From: Clostridiales bacterium
GTDB lineage: Bacteria > Actinomycetota > Coriobacteriia > Anaerosomatales > SLCP01
Assembly (NCBI GenBank): GCA_018333995.1
Contig: JAGXSG010000028.1
Coordinates: forward strand, 62,001-126,000
Length of the DNA: 64,000 nucleotides
Direction: 5' to 3'
The translations under genes and the position numbers were made by a program. This document shows, piece by piece, positions 8,321 through 14,798 of the stretch (position 1 is the stretch's first letter; every line of letters starts with the position of its first letter). The notes below the pieces were generated by a model. It was not told where the DNA came from and did not search any database. It saw only the letters and a list, made by a program, of their open reading frames with translations.

Positions 8321-9046
8321 ATGGTCCGCGCAGTCTTCTTTGATGTTGGCAACACCTTGCTCTTTCCGTACCCGAGCGTGGCCGAGGTGTGCCGCGAGGT
8401 TTTCGCCGACGCTGGTCACGACCGGGAGCGTACCGACATCGAGGGATTGATGCCTCTCGTCGACGAGTACTACGAGGACGCGTACGGACGCGACGACACG
8501 TTCTGGGCCGATGAGAATCGAACCGCTGAGGTGTGGATCGGGATGTATTCACTCCTCGCGCGAAAACTCGGGATACAAGATGAGGCCGTGGCGGCCGCCC
8601 TCGCGGATCGGATATATCGTGAGTTCGGGAATCCTGCTAGGTGGATGCCGTATGCCGATGTTGCGTCGGCGTTTGAGCGCCTACGCGCGCGCGGTGTTGG
8701 CATCGGCATCATCTCAAACTGGGACAGCAGACTTGAGTCGATACTTGCGGAACTGGGTCTTGGGCGGATGATCGACGTGGTGGTCTCATCGGCGGCTGTT
8801 GGACTGCACAAACCCGATCCGCGCATCTTCGAGCACGCGTGTGAGGCACTTGGTGTCCTGCCCCACGAGGCTGTTCATGTCGGCGACCACCACTACGCCG
8901 ACATTATCGGGGCGAGTGCGGCAGGCTTGCGACCGGTCCTCATCGACCGTCACGGCATCGACCGTCACGGCAGCGCGCTTGCGACGCTCGATCTGCTCGA
9001 GTACTCGCTGGGTTGGGTGGATGTACCTGCCGAACTGCCGGTATAG
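8321..9046 (+). CDS. HAD-superfamily hydrolase
   Basis: A 241-residue haloacid dehalogenase-like phosphatase. Motif I is FFDVGNTLL near residue 6; motif II is the ISNWDSR stretch; the lysine motif is GLHKPDPRIF and motif IV GDHHYADIIGA. Note that motif I is DxGNT rather than DxDGT: the second aspartate, the usual acid/base in phosphatases, is glycine-asparagine here, as in several characterised HAD subfamilies. A 15-bp tandem duplication adds a second IDRHG near the C-terminus. The substrate is unknown. Start ATG 8321 lies four bases past the nitroreductase stop. Confidence 0.85.
   Translation: MVRAVFFDVGNTLLFPYPSVAEVCREVFADAGHDRERTDIEGLMPLVDEYYEDAYGRDDTFWADENRTAEVWIGMYSLLARKLGIQDEAVAAALADRIYREFGNPARWMPYADVASAFERLRARGVGIGIISNWDSRLESILAELGLGRMIDVVVSSAAVGLHKPDPRIFEHACEALGVLPHEAVHVGDHHYADIIGASAAGLRPVLIDRHGIDRHGSALATLDLLEYSLGWVDVPAELPV
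8941..8970 (+). repeat. 15-bp perfect tandem repeat inside the HAD gene
   Basis: CATCGACCGTCACGG occurs twice head to tail, an in-frame duplication giving IDRHG-IDRHG near the protein's C-terminus. It looks like a recent slippage event. Confidence 0.9.
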
Positions 9047-9117
9047 TTCGACGTGCAGGGTATCGGCAGTGCGCGCGGCGTATCTCCGGGGTGAAATCGC
9101 ACCAAGAAAGGGGCACC

Positions 9118-10611
9118 ATGGCTCTGCGAGACCTGCGAGAGTACATTGCACTGCTTGAGTCGAAAGGGCAGCTCAAACGGATTTCAGTCGAGGTCGATCC
9201 CTTGCTTGAGATCGGTGAGATCACCGACCGCGTGAGCAAGGCGGCCGGGCCGGCGCTGCTTTTTGAAAACCCCGTCGATCGCGCAAGTGGTCGCCGCTAC
9301 GGCCATCCGGTCGCAATCAATCTTATGGGTGGTTACGACCGCATGTCCTGGGCGCTTGGGGTCGACGCCGGGACTGGTACGTGGCGCGATCTTGACGCGA
9401 AGGGTCGTCAGCTCATGGAGCTCTTGCCCCTTGATATGCCCGCTTCGATGAAGGACAAGCTGGGCGTGCTCATGGGGCTCAAGGACCTCGCGGGGGCGGG
9501 CGCCAAGGAGATCAGGCAGGGGAAAGCTCCGTGCCAGCAGGTCGTGCTACGTGGCGGCGATGTTGATCTGACAAAGTTGCCGGTACTTACCACGTGGCCC
9601 GGGGACGGCGGCCCGTTCATCACGTTGCCGATCGTGGTGACTCGAAGCCTCAAAGGCCGTCCCAACCTGGGGATGTATCGGTTGCAGGTTTTTGATGGCA
9701 AGACAACTGGAATGCACATTCATGAGCACCACGACGGCGCGAAGAACCTGCGCGAGTGGACAGCGGCGGGGCACGATCGCATGCCGGTATCCGTCGCGCT
9801 TGGTGCCGACCCCGTCACGATCTTCTCGGCCACCGCTCCCGTGCCGCCCATGATCGACGAGTACCTGTTTAGCGGCATTTTGCGTGGAGAGCCGGTGGAG
9901 GTGGTGAAGTGCGTGACTAACGACCTCCTCGTGCCCGCTCACGCAGAGATCGTGCTGGAGGGTTACGTGCCTGTCCACGAGATTCGGCTTGAAGGTCCAT
10001 TTGGCGACCACACTGGGTACTACTCGCTTGCCGACCAATTCCCCGTGTTCCACATCGAGGCGATCACCATGCGCGGCGACGCAATCTATCCCACGACCAT
10101 CGTAGGCCGTCCACCAATGGAAGATTGCTTCATGGCCAAGGCGACCGAGAGGATATTTCTTCCGGTCATTCGCGCGATGATGCCCGAGGTGATCGATTAT
10201 GATCTTCCGCTCGAAGGAGTCTTCCACAACTGCGCGATATTCCAGATCAAGAAGGAGTTTGCTGGCCAGGCATTTCGCGTCATGAACTTCGCCTGGTCGA
10301 TGGGGCAGATGATGTTCACCAAGTACGTGATAGTGGTCGATGAGGATGTCGATTGCCATGACTACAGCCAAGTCGCGTGGCGCTGCTTTAACAACGTGGA
10401 TCCGAGTCGTGACATTCTCATAAGCAAAGGGCCGCTCGACAAACTTGATCACGCGAGCAATTTCGAGAGCTTTGGCTACAAAATGGGCATCGACGCTACC
10501 AAACCGCTCCCCGGGGAAGGTCACGAGCGAGAGTGGCCAGAGGCGCTCGAGATGTCGCCTGCGGTCAAGGCTCGGGTAGACGCGATGTGGGACGAACTCG
10601 GCCTTGGGTAG
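9118..10611 (+). CDS. ubiD: UbiD-family decarboxylase, likely MqnL
   Basis: A 497-residue prenylated-FMN-dependent decarboxylase spanning the full UbiD length, starting MALRDLREYIALLESKGQL and containing the conserved EGPFGDHTGYY segment. The start is ATG 9118 with AAAGGGG upstream. UbiA- and UbiX-type genes follow at once, and this trio matches the late futalosine menaquinone steps (MqnP prenyltransferase, MqnL decarboxylase, MqnM cofactor enzyme). The earlier mqn genes are not here, so a classical quinone or other aromatic-acid substrate cannot be excluded. A -10-like TATAGT lies at 9042-9047 in the tail of the previous gene. Confidence 0.9.
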   Translation: MALRDLREYIALLESKGQLKRISVEVDPLLEIGEITDRVSKAAGPALLFENPVDRASGRRYGHPVAINLMGGYDRMSWALGVDAGTGTWRDLDAKGRQLMELLPLDMPASMKDKLGVLMGLKDLAGAGAKEIRQGKAPCQQVVLRGGDVDLTKLPVLTTWPGDGGPFITLPIVVTRSLKGRPNLGMYRLQVFDGKTTGMHIHEHHDGAKNLREWTAAGHDRMPVSVALGADPVTIFSATAPVPPMIDEYLFSGILRGEPVEVVKCVTNDLLVPAHAEIVLEGYVPVHEIRLEGPFGDHTGYYSLADQFPVFHIEAITMRGDAIYPTTIVGRPPMEDCFMAKATERIFLPVIRAMMPEVIDYDLPLEGVFHNCAIFQIKKEFAGQAFRVMNFAWSMGQMMFTKYVIVVDEDVDCHDYSQVAWRCFNNVDPSRDILISKGPLDKLDHASNFESFGYKMGIDATKPLPGEGHEREWPEALEMSPAVKARVDAMWDELGLG

Positions 10612-11482
10612 ACTTGCCGAGAAGACGCGCATGCTGCTCGAACTCGTCAAGTTCGAGCACTCGGTGTTTGCGCTTCCGTACGCCTATATTGGCGCGGTAT
10701 ACGGCGCGGCACACACCGCGGCGGCATGGCCGCCGGTAGCCGCGCTTGGGTGGATCACCGTAGTGATGGTCGGTGCGCGAGCGTTCGCATTCGTCGTAAA
10801 CCGGGCGGTTGACAAGGAGATCGACGCGCGCAACCCGCGAACCGCCGGCCGCGCAGTGCCCGCTGGACTTATCAAAGCGGGAGAGTTGTGGGCCTTTGCG
10901 GCCGTGATGCTCGCAGCGTATTTGGCAGGGGTCTGGCAGCTCGATCCTATCGTACGCGTGCTTTGGCCCATACCCCTTGTGGCGTTCATCGCGTACCCCT
11001 ACATGAAGCGTTTCACGTGGGCGTGCCACTACTGGCTTGGGCTATGTCTCGGGCTGGCGCCCGTGGGCGGTTGGGTCGCGCTCGGTGCGCCGATCGCGCA
11101 CCCCGCACCATGGCTGTTTGGCCTCGCGGTCATGGTGTGGACGGCTGGCTTCGACATCATCTACGCGACGATGGATTACGAGTGTGATGTTCGCGACGGT
11201 GTTCACAGCGCGCCGGCAAATCTGGGTATCCGTAAGGCGTTGTTGATGACACGCGCCCTGCACGTGCTCACCGTGGTAGTGTTTGTAGGGGCCGGAGTCA
11301 TGGTCGGGGCGGGTTGGCCCTACTTCGGCGCGGTCGCCGTGGCGGCGGTCTTGCTCGCATACGAGAATTCGATCGTCTCGGCCAAGGATCTGTCACGAGT
11401 GGACGCCGCGTTTTTCACGTTTAACGGTGTGATTGCGATGGTCATCTTTGCGGGAGTGCTTGTCGATCGGCTCATCGCCTGA
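10604..11482 (+). CDS. ubiA: UbiA-family prenyltransferase, likely MqnP
   Basis: A 292-residue polytopic membrane enzyme with two aspartate-rich prenyl-diphosphate sites: NRAVDKEIDARNPRT (first) and the YATMDYECDVRDG region (second). The N-terminal ELVKFEHSVFALPYAY is typical of the clade that prenylates the futalosine-pathway intermediate. TTG 10604 overlaps the ubiD stop by 8 bp; ATG 10631 is an alternative that would remove nine residues. It should transfer a polyprenyl chain onto the aromatic acid that the UbiD enzyme then decarboxylates. Family certain; pathway from context. Confidence 0.9.
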   Translation: MGRLAEKTRMLLELVKFEHSVFALPYAYIGAVYGAAHTAAAWPPVAALGWITVVMVGARAFAFVVNRAVDKEIDARNPRTAGRAVPAGLIKAGELWAFAAVMLAAYLAGVWQLDPIVRVLWPIPLVAFIAYPYMKRFTWACHYWLGLCLGLAPVGGWVALGAPIAHPAPWLFGLAVMVWTAGFDIIYATMDYECDVRDGVHSAPANLGIRKALLMTRALHVLTVVVFVGAGVMVGAGWPYFGAVAVAAVLLAYENSIVSAKDLSRVDAAFFTFNGVIAMVIFAGVLVDRLIA

Positions 11483-11502
11483 GTCTTTGGAAGGGGAGTG
11501 TG

Positions 11503-12099
11503 ATGGGTCGGTATACGGTGGCGATCACGGGGGCATCAGGTAGTGTGTACGGTCTTCGTGCTGTCGAGCGACTGCTCGAACAGGGCCATGAGGTCACGTT
11601 TCTTATGACCGAAGCGGGCCGGGAGGTCACCGCTTACGAGACGGGTTTCGAGCTGCCGGCTGAGGACGCGGGCACGGCTCTGGCACGCTTTCTTGAGCTG
11701 CCGTCTGCGGCACTGCTACGGGTAGCGAGCTGCGAGGACTTGTTCGACCCGATCGCGTCGGGTTCTTACCGGGTTGACGGGATGTTGGTCATTCCTGCAT
11801 CGATGGGTTTCTGCGCGGCGATTGCCTCGGGAATTGCTTCGAATCTTGCCGAACGGGCCGCCGATGTCATGCTCAAGGAACGCCGCCCTCTGGTTCTTGT
11901 GCCGCGTGAGACACCATTCTCGCTCGTGCATCTGCGAAACCTTACCGTGCTGACGGAAGCTGGCGCGATCGTCGCGCCCGCTTCACCGGGGTTCTATCAT
12001 CGGCCTGAGACCCTCGACGATCAGGTGAATTTTGTTGTCGGCAAAGTGTTCGACGTGCTTGGCATCGAACATAAGCTGTTCGATCGTTGGGGTGGATGA
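11503..12099 (+). CDS. ubiX: UbiX-type flavin prenyltransferase
   Basis: A 198-residue flavoprotein with the N-terminal VAITGASGSVYG, the PASMGFCAAIASGIASNL segment and the late LVLVPRETPFSLVHLRN motif, all UbiX hallmarks. It makes prenylated FMN, the cofactor of UbiD enzymes, matching the ubiD gene two places upstream. AAGGGGAG precedes ATG 11503, although the spacing is short; GTG at 11500 is possible but even closer to it. It closes a three-gene operon of prenyltransferase, decarboxylase and cofactor maker. Confidence 0.93.
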   Translation: MGRYTVAITGASGSVYGLRAVERLLEQGHEVTFLMTEAGREVTAYETGFELPAEDAGTALARFLELPSAALLRVASCEDLFDPIASGSYRVDGMLVIPASMGFCAAIASGIASNLAERAADVMLKERRPLVLVPRETPFSLVHLRNLTVLTEAGAIVAPASPGFYHRPETLDDQVNFVVGKVFDVLGIEHKLFDRWGG

Positions 12100-12110
12100 G
12101 CGCGAGCAAC

Positions 12111-12140
12111 TTGACTCGCGCAGGCTCATCGCGTCAGAAT
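12111..12140 (+). promoter_or_regulatory. Possible sigma-70-type promoter for the small ORF
   Basis: TTGACT (12111-12116) and CAGAAT (12135-12140) are separated by 18 bases. It lies between the ubiX stop and the 50-residue ORF at 12228. The -10 is only a 4/6 match, so this is a candidate. Confidence 0.4.
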
Positions 12141-12227
12141 ATTCGATCATAGGGTCCAATAGAAGTCGCTCAGTACTCGCAGTAGCACTAAACGTCGCAG
12201 CATTAGTCGTAGCATGGAGGTGGCAGC

Positions 12228-12380
12228 ATGACCCTGTCGCAGGCGCGAAAGCGCTTCCCGCTTGTGCCCGCCGAGATCATCCAGTGGGCGATCGAGAACA
12301 TCGCCGATCCGCGTGACGTCGAGCGCGGGCTGTTCAGGCTTGAACAGTCGAGGCGGATTCAGATCAAGTATTCCGCCTGA
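12228..12380 (+). CDS. Small protein of unknown function (50 aa)
   Basis: ATG 12228 has GGAGG eight bases upstream and opens a 50-residue frame beginning MTLSQARKRFPLVPAEII and ending IQIKYSA. It is soluble, charged and probably helical, with alternating acidic and basic residues (ENIADPRDVERG). I do not recognise a family. A strong hairpin follows its stop and a candidate promoter precedes it, so it looks like a self-contained small gene. It could be a conserved lineage-specific small protein; a chance ORF cannot be ruled out. Confidence 0.55.
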   Translation: MTLSQARKRFPLVPAEIIQWAIENIADPRDVERGLFRLEQSRRIQIKYSA

Positions 12381-12408
12381 GATTGACCCGGTCACCCAGT
12401 AATGAGAC

Positions 12409-12431
12409 AGGCCGCCCACTCCGGGCGGCCT
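12409..12431. terminator. GC-rich hairpin between the small ORF and tRNA-Cys
   Basis: AGGCCGCCC and GGGCGGCCT form a perfect 9-bp stem with a 5-base loop. It could end both the plus-strand small ORF and the minus-strand tRNA transcript. There is no clear T tract on either side. Confidence 0.65.
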
Positions 12432-12442
12432 GATCGCTGTTC

Positions 12443-12516
12443 TGGAGGCGACGCCCGGATTCGAACCGGGGATGAGGGCTTTGCAGGCCCCTGCCTTACC
12501 ACTTGGCCACGTCGCC
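12443..12516 (-). tRNA. tRNA-Cys (GCA)
   Basis: The 74-nt cloverleaf on the minus strand begins GGCGACGTGGCC and ends with discriminator U and an encoded CCA. The anticodon loop is CTGCAAA with anticodon GCA; the T arm reads GGTTCGAATCC. U73 is the expected cysteine identity base. Confidence 0.96.
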
Positions 12517-12607
12517 ATCAACGATGTCCAGCGACATCGTACTACCGAAAAGACCGACCCCGTGTGTCGCTATGAAGCCTCCAGGACCGGCCTTCGTATG
12601 GAATCGA

Positions 12608-12682
12608 TGGAGCGGACGAAGGGATTCGAACCCTCGACCCCCACCTTGGCAAGGTGGTGTTCTACCACTGAACTACGTCCGC
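12608..12682 (-). tRNA. tRNA-Gly (GCC)
   Basis: The 75-nt minus-strand tRNA starts GCGGACGTAGTTCAG and carries anticodon GCC in loop TTGCCAA. The T arm is GGTTCGAATCC and the CCA end is encoded. It lies upstream of tRNA-Cys in the same transcript, 91 bases apart. Confidence 0.96.
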
Positions 12683-12691
12683 GCAAAGGGT

Positions 12692-12720
12692 AGTCTAGCA
12701 ATCGCCCCCCGGCGAGGCAA
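12692..12720 (-). promoter_or_regulatory. Promoter for tRNA-Gly and tRNA-Cys
   Basis: On the minus strand TTGCCT and TAGACT are exactly 17 bases apart, with the -10 ending ten bases before the tRNA-Gly 5' end. A good sigma-70-type match at the expected place. Confidence 0.7.
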
Positions 12721-12875
12721 GCCGCTTTCGTGCAGGTTTCGTGCTGGTACGCCGCCGCTTGAGGGCTTTGGTTTCTGGGAGCGAGGTTTGCCGTTTGGCG
12801 GACCACCACGAGCGTCTTGTCAGTAAACATCCCACCGAGCGACCCTGCCGGCGCTTGGCGGTTGCGTGATTCGCG

Positions 12876-12903
12876 TTGCGCTCTGCCCGGGAGTTGGTAC
12901 AAT
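12876..12903 (+). promoter_or_regulatory. Promoter for tRNA-Val
   Basis: TTGCGC and TACAAT are 16 bases apart; transcription would begin about 20 bases before the tRNA-Val 5' end. Otherwise the 250-base stretch between the divergent tRNAs shows no gene. Confidence 0.7.
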
Positions 12904-12932
12904 GTCCGTCGTCGCGCTTGATGGCGTGCCAT

Positions 12933-13007
12933 GGGCGATTAGCTCAGGGGGAGAGCACTTCCTTGACACGGAAGGGGTCAGAGGTTCAAATCCTCTATCG
13001 CCCACCA
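12933..13007 (+). tRNA. tRNA-Val (GAC)
   Basis: A 75-nt tRNA beginning GGGCGATTAGCTCAG. The anticodon stem-loop CTTCC-TTGACAC-GGAAG gives anticodon GAC; the T arm is GGTTCAAATCC and CCA is encoded. A strong terminator hairpin follows ten bases later. Confidence 0.96.
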
Positions 13008-13016
13008 TGGATGATG

Positions 13017-13062
13017 AAACGCCCCTTCGGGATCTCTGCGGAGATATTCGAAGGGGCGTTTT
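13017..13062 (+). terminator. Rho-independent terminator after tRNA-Val
   Basis: AAACGCCCCTTCG pairs with CGAAGGGGCGTTT over 13 bp around a loop that itself contains a short hairpin (ATCTC/GAGAT); TTTT follows. A diverged copy of this element occurs about 1.1 kb downstream, after vapC. Confidence 0.88.
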
Positions 13063-13116
13063 AGCTGGCAGGAGCCGATAGCGCAGTCGGTGAGCTCTGC
13101 GTTCAAAGGGACCGCT

Positions 13117-13260
13117 TTGAAACAAGCACGGTTCACCGAGGCCCAGATCGTCGACATCCTCGCCCAAGCTGCCTGGGGCAACATGACGGGCAAAGACGTC
13201 TGCGGTCGCCCGGGAGTCCACGCACACCCGTCTCCGTCCGCGCACGGACAGTTATGGTAG
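13117..13260 (+). pseudogene. IS3-family OrfA transposase remnant
   Basis: A TTG-started 47-residue frame begins LKQARFTEAQIVDILAQA, then continues with KDVCGRPGV. This matches the N-terminal helix-turn-helix of IS3-type OrfA proteins (the K-x-R-F-T-E-x-Q-I-x-x-I-L pattern followed by a D-x-C-R-x-x-G-V/I helix). The frame stops shortly after, with no OrfB or terminal repeats visible, so this is a decayed fragment. It lies between the tRNA-Val terminator and vapBC, marking this interval as an insertion site. Confidence 0.72.
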
Positions 13261-13305
13261 ACTACTCGGTAGCACTACTAGTCGGCACTACTATCTGGAG
13301 CTACT
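13261..13305 (+). promoter_or_regulatory. Four-copy 13-bp-periodic operator of vapBC
   Basis: ACTACT or GCTACT occurs at 13261, 13274, 13287 and 13300, a period of exactly 13 bp; the middle two copies share the longer GCACTACTA. A -10-like TAGACT (13258-13263) overlaps the first copy and the last ends just before ATG 13309. This is a likely cooperative binding array for the ribbon-helix-helix antitoxin. Confidence 0.65.
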
Positions 13306-13308
13306 GAC

Positions 13309-13587
13309 ATGGCCAAGATCAACATCAGTCTTCCTGACCACCTGCTCAAAGAGCTCGACGCCATCGCCGTCGAGCTGCATGGATCCCGGAGCGGCTTCGT
13401 TGCCGAGGCAACCGCACGGTACGTGGCGACGTTGACCGAGGAGCGAACTCGGGCCGAGCGACAGAAGCGCATCGATCGGGCACTGGAGCAGGCAGCGGCT
13501 CTTGGGGAGAAGTTCGGCTCATTCGATGCGATGGCATCAGTCCGGGAAGACCGCGACCGGGACGAGCGCGTGGGTGCCGACACGTGA
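13309..13587 (+). CDS. vapB: VapB-type ribbon-helix-helix antitoxin
   Basis: A 92-residue protein with an N-terminal ribbon-helix-helix: strand AKINISLPDHLL, then helices around ELDAIAVEL and SGFVAEATARYV. A long charged helix and an acidic tail (REDRDRDERVGADT) should bind and block the toxin. It overlaps vapC by 4 bp, the usual coupling. The protein probably represses its own promoter through the ACTACT array immediately upstream. The antitoxin role follows from its pairing with a PIN-domain gene. Confidence 0.9.
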   Translation: MAKINISLPDHLLKELDAIAVELHGSRSGFVAEATARYVATLTEERTRAERQKRIDRALEQAAALGEKFGSFDAMASVREDRDRDERVGADT

Positions 13588-13997
13588 GCGCCTTCGTGGT
13601 GGTCGACTCTTCGGTTGCCTTCAAGTGGTTCGCTCAGGCCGCCGAGGAGGGGGTTGACCCCGCCCGAGCTCTGCTCGGTCGGCATCGGGCAGAGACGATC
13701 ACGCTGGCTGCGCCCACCCTCCTGCGCCTCGAAGTACTCAACGGGTTCTGGAAGCGCAAAGCCACTTCGGCCGATCTCGCGATGATTGCCGCTACGCTCG
13801 ATGACTTCGCCCTTGCGTGGTTCGATCTGACGGTCGAGCTTTCGTCGCATGCGGCGCACGTCGCCGCCGAGCATCGCCTCACCGTCTACGACTCAGTGTT
13901 CGTCGCTCTCGCGCTGCAACTCGACTGCGAACTCATCACCGAAGACCGTGAGGTCATCCGCACAGGAGCGTGCCAGCTGCTGTCACTCGGCGGGTAG
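13584..13997 (+). CDS. vapC: VapC-type PIN-domain toxin RNase
   Basis: A 137-residue PIN nuclease. The acidic active-site residues are visible: Asp in VVVDSSVAFKWF near the N-terminus, Glu in LRLEVLNGFW, Asp in TVYDSVFVALA and Asp in LITEDREV. VapC toxins cut tRNA or rRNA when the antitoxin is degraded. GTG 13584 shares GTGA with the vapB stop. The catalytic set looks complete, so the module is probably active. The pair sits between an IS3 remnant and a second terminator copy, consistent with horizontal arrival. Confidence 0.92.
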   Translation: MSAFVVVDSSVAFKWFAQAAEEGVDPARALLGRHRAETITLAAPTLLRLEVLNGFWKRKATSADLAMIAATLDDFALAWFDLTVELSSHAAHVAAEHRLTVYDSVFVALALQLDCELITEDREVIRTGACQLLSLGG

Positions 13998-14134
13998 CCA
14001 CCTTCGCCGAGCGGTGTGCGCGACGGTGATAAGACGCATGTGGGCTCACTCGGCGGATGGCTGACCCGCGATCATCGCTCACAACTGCGGCCTGGGGCGC
14101 GCCGCACTGGCTGTGAGAGTAGCCGTGAGAGGAA

Positions 14135-14176
14135 GCCCCGGATTATCCGCAGAGATGTTCGAACGGGGCGGTTTTT
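14135..14176 (+). terminator. Terminator after vapBC, diverged copy of the tRNA-Val terminator
   Basis: GCCCCG and CGGGGC (14164-14169) form the stem, followed by GGTTTTT. The interior GCAGAGATGTTCGAA matches GCGGAGATATTCGAA of the element at 13017 in 13 of 15 bases, so the two are related. The rest of 13998-14306 holds no gene that I can support. Confidence 0.7.
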
Positions 14177-14306
14177 GTTGCACGCGCGTGGCACTTCGTC
14201 AGATTCGAAGCGGTTCTCACGCCTTGGCGTGGGTACAAACTGCGAAACGGTAACTCACGCTATCAAGGAGTCGTGAGCCGGAATTAGGGTGGTGGCTGTG
14301 GTGTAT

Positions 14307-14666
14307 GTGTCGAGGATCCGCACGGTCTTGCTTATGAGTCTTGCCGCGGCGCTTGTATTGGGTGCGGTGGGATGTGCCGAGGGTGGAGGGGAGAACGCCG
14401 CACCGGAGTCGCCCGAGACGGAGGAGTCGCCGGCACCTGAGGAAGAAGATGATGCCGACTCTGAGTCGATGGACACAAATCCCGACAGGACACTTGTCGA
14501 GAGCACCTGTTCCGGCTGTCACGATCTGGCGCAGGTGTGGGCCGCTGAATATGACCGGGCAGGCTGGGAAGCCGTCGTTACCCGGATGGAGTCGAACGGG
14601 TTGGAGATCTCCGACGATGACCGTGCGAGGGTGATCGAGTATCTCGCCGGAGGGAGCGGTAGTTAG
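14307..14666 (+). CDS. Lipoprotein with a single haem c site
   Basis: From GTG 14307 the protein has 119 residues. A basic N-terminus and hydrophobic stretch end in AVGC (Cys23), a plausible lipobox. An acidic, proline-rich linker follows (about 29-60), then CSGCH at 68-72, the haem c attachment motif, and a short helical domain of roughly 45 residues. It would be anchored on the outer face of the membrane as a small electron carrier. Several in-frame GTG codons upstream (14289 and others) make the start uncertain. Which partner it serves is unknown; ccdA at 1722 could help mature it. Confidence 0.75.
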   Translation: MSRIRTVLLMSLAAALVLGAVGCAEGGGENAAPESPETEESPAPEEEDDADSESMDTNPDRTLVESTCSGCHDLAQVWAAEYDRAGWEAVVTRMESNGLEISDDDRARVIEYLAGGSGS

Positions 14667-14695
14667 CTAACGCACCCGCTGTGTGCGTACGTGTG

Positions 14696-14744
14696 TTCCG
14701 AAGGGCGTCGGGTTACGGTATAGTTGTGCACAATGTTGTACACA
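14696..14744 (+). promoter_or_regulatory. Promoter with overlapping palindromic operator upstream of the oxoamine synthase
   Basis: A weak -35 (TTCCGA) lies 17 bases from TATAGT (14719-14724). Directly after it is a near-perfect 20-bp inverted repeat, TGTGCACAATGTTGTACACA (14725-14744, one mismatched pair), covering the expected start of transcription. A dimeric repressor bound there would block initiation. Confidence 0.6.
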
Positions 14745-14798
14745 CCGCGCGCCGTCATGGCGAAGCGGCATGCCGAGGCCACAGAGAGGGGACGCCCG

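Noticed and set aside
11681-11700. Second sigma-54 promoter (CTGGCACGCTTTCTTGAG)
   Set aside because: The spacing to the -12 element is off by one, GC is GA, and it lies inside ubiX.
12933-14180. Complete integrative element using tRNA-Val as attachment site
   Set aside because: No integrase and no repeat of the tRNA 3' end were found; only the terminator-like element is duplicated.
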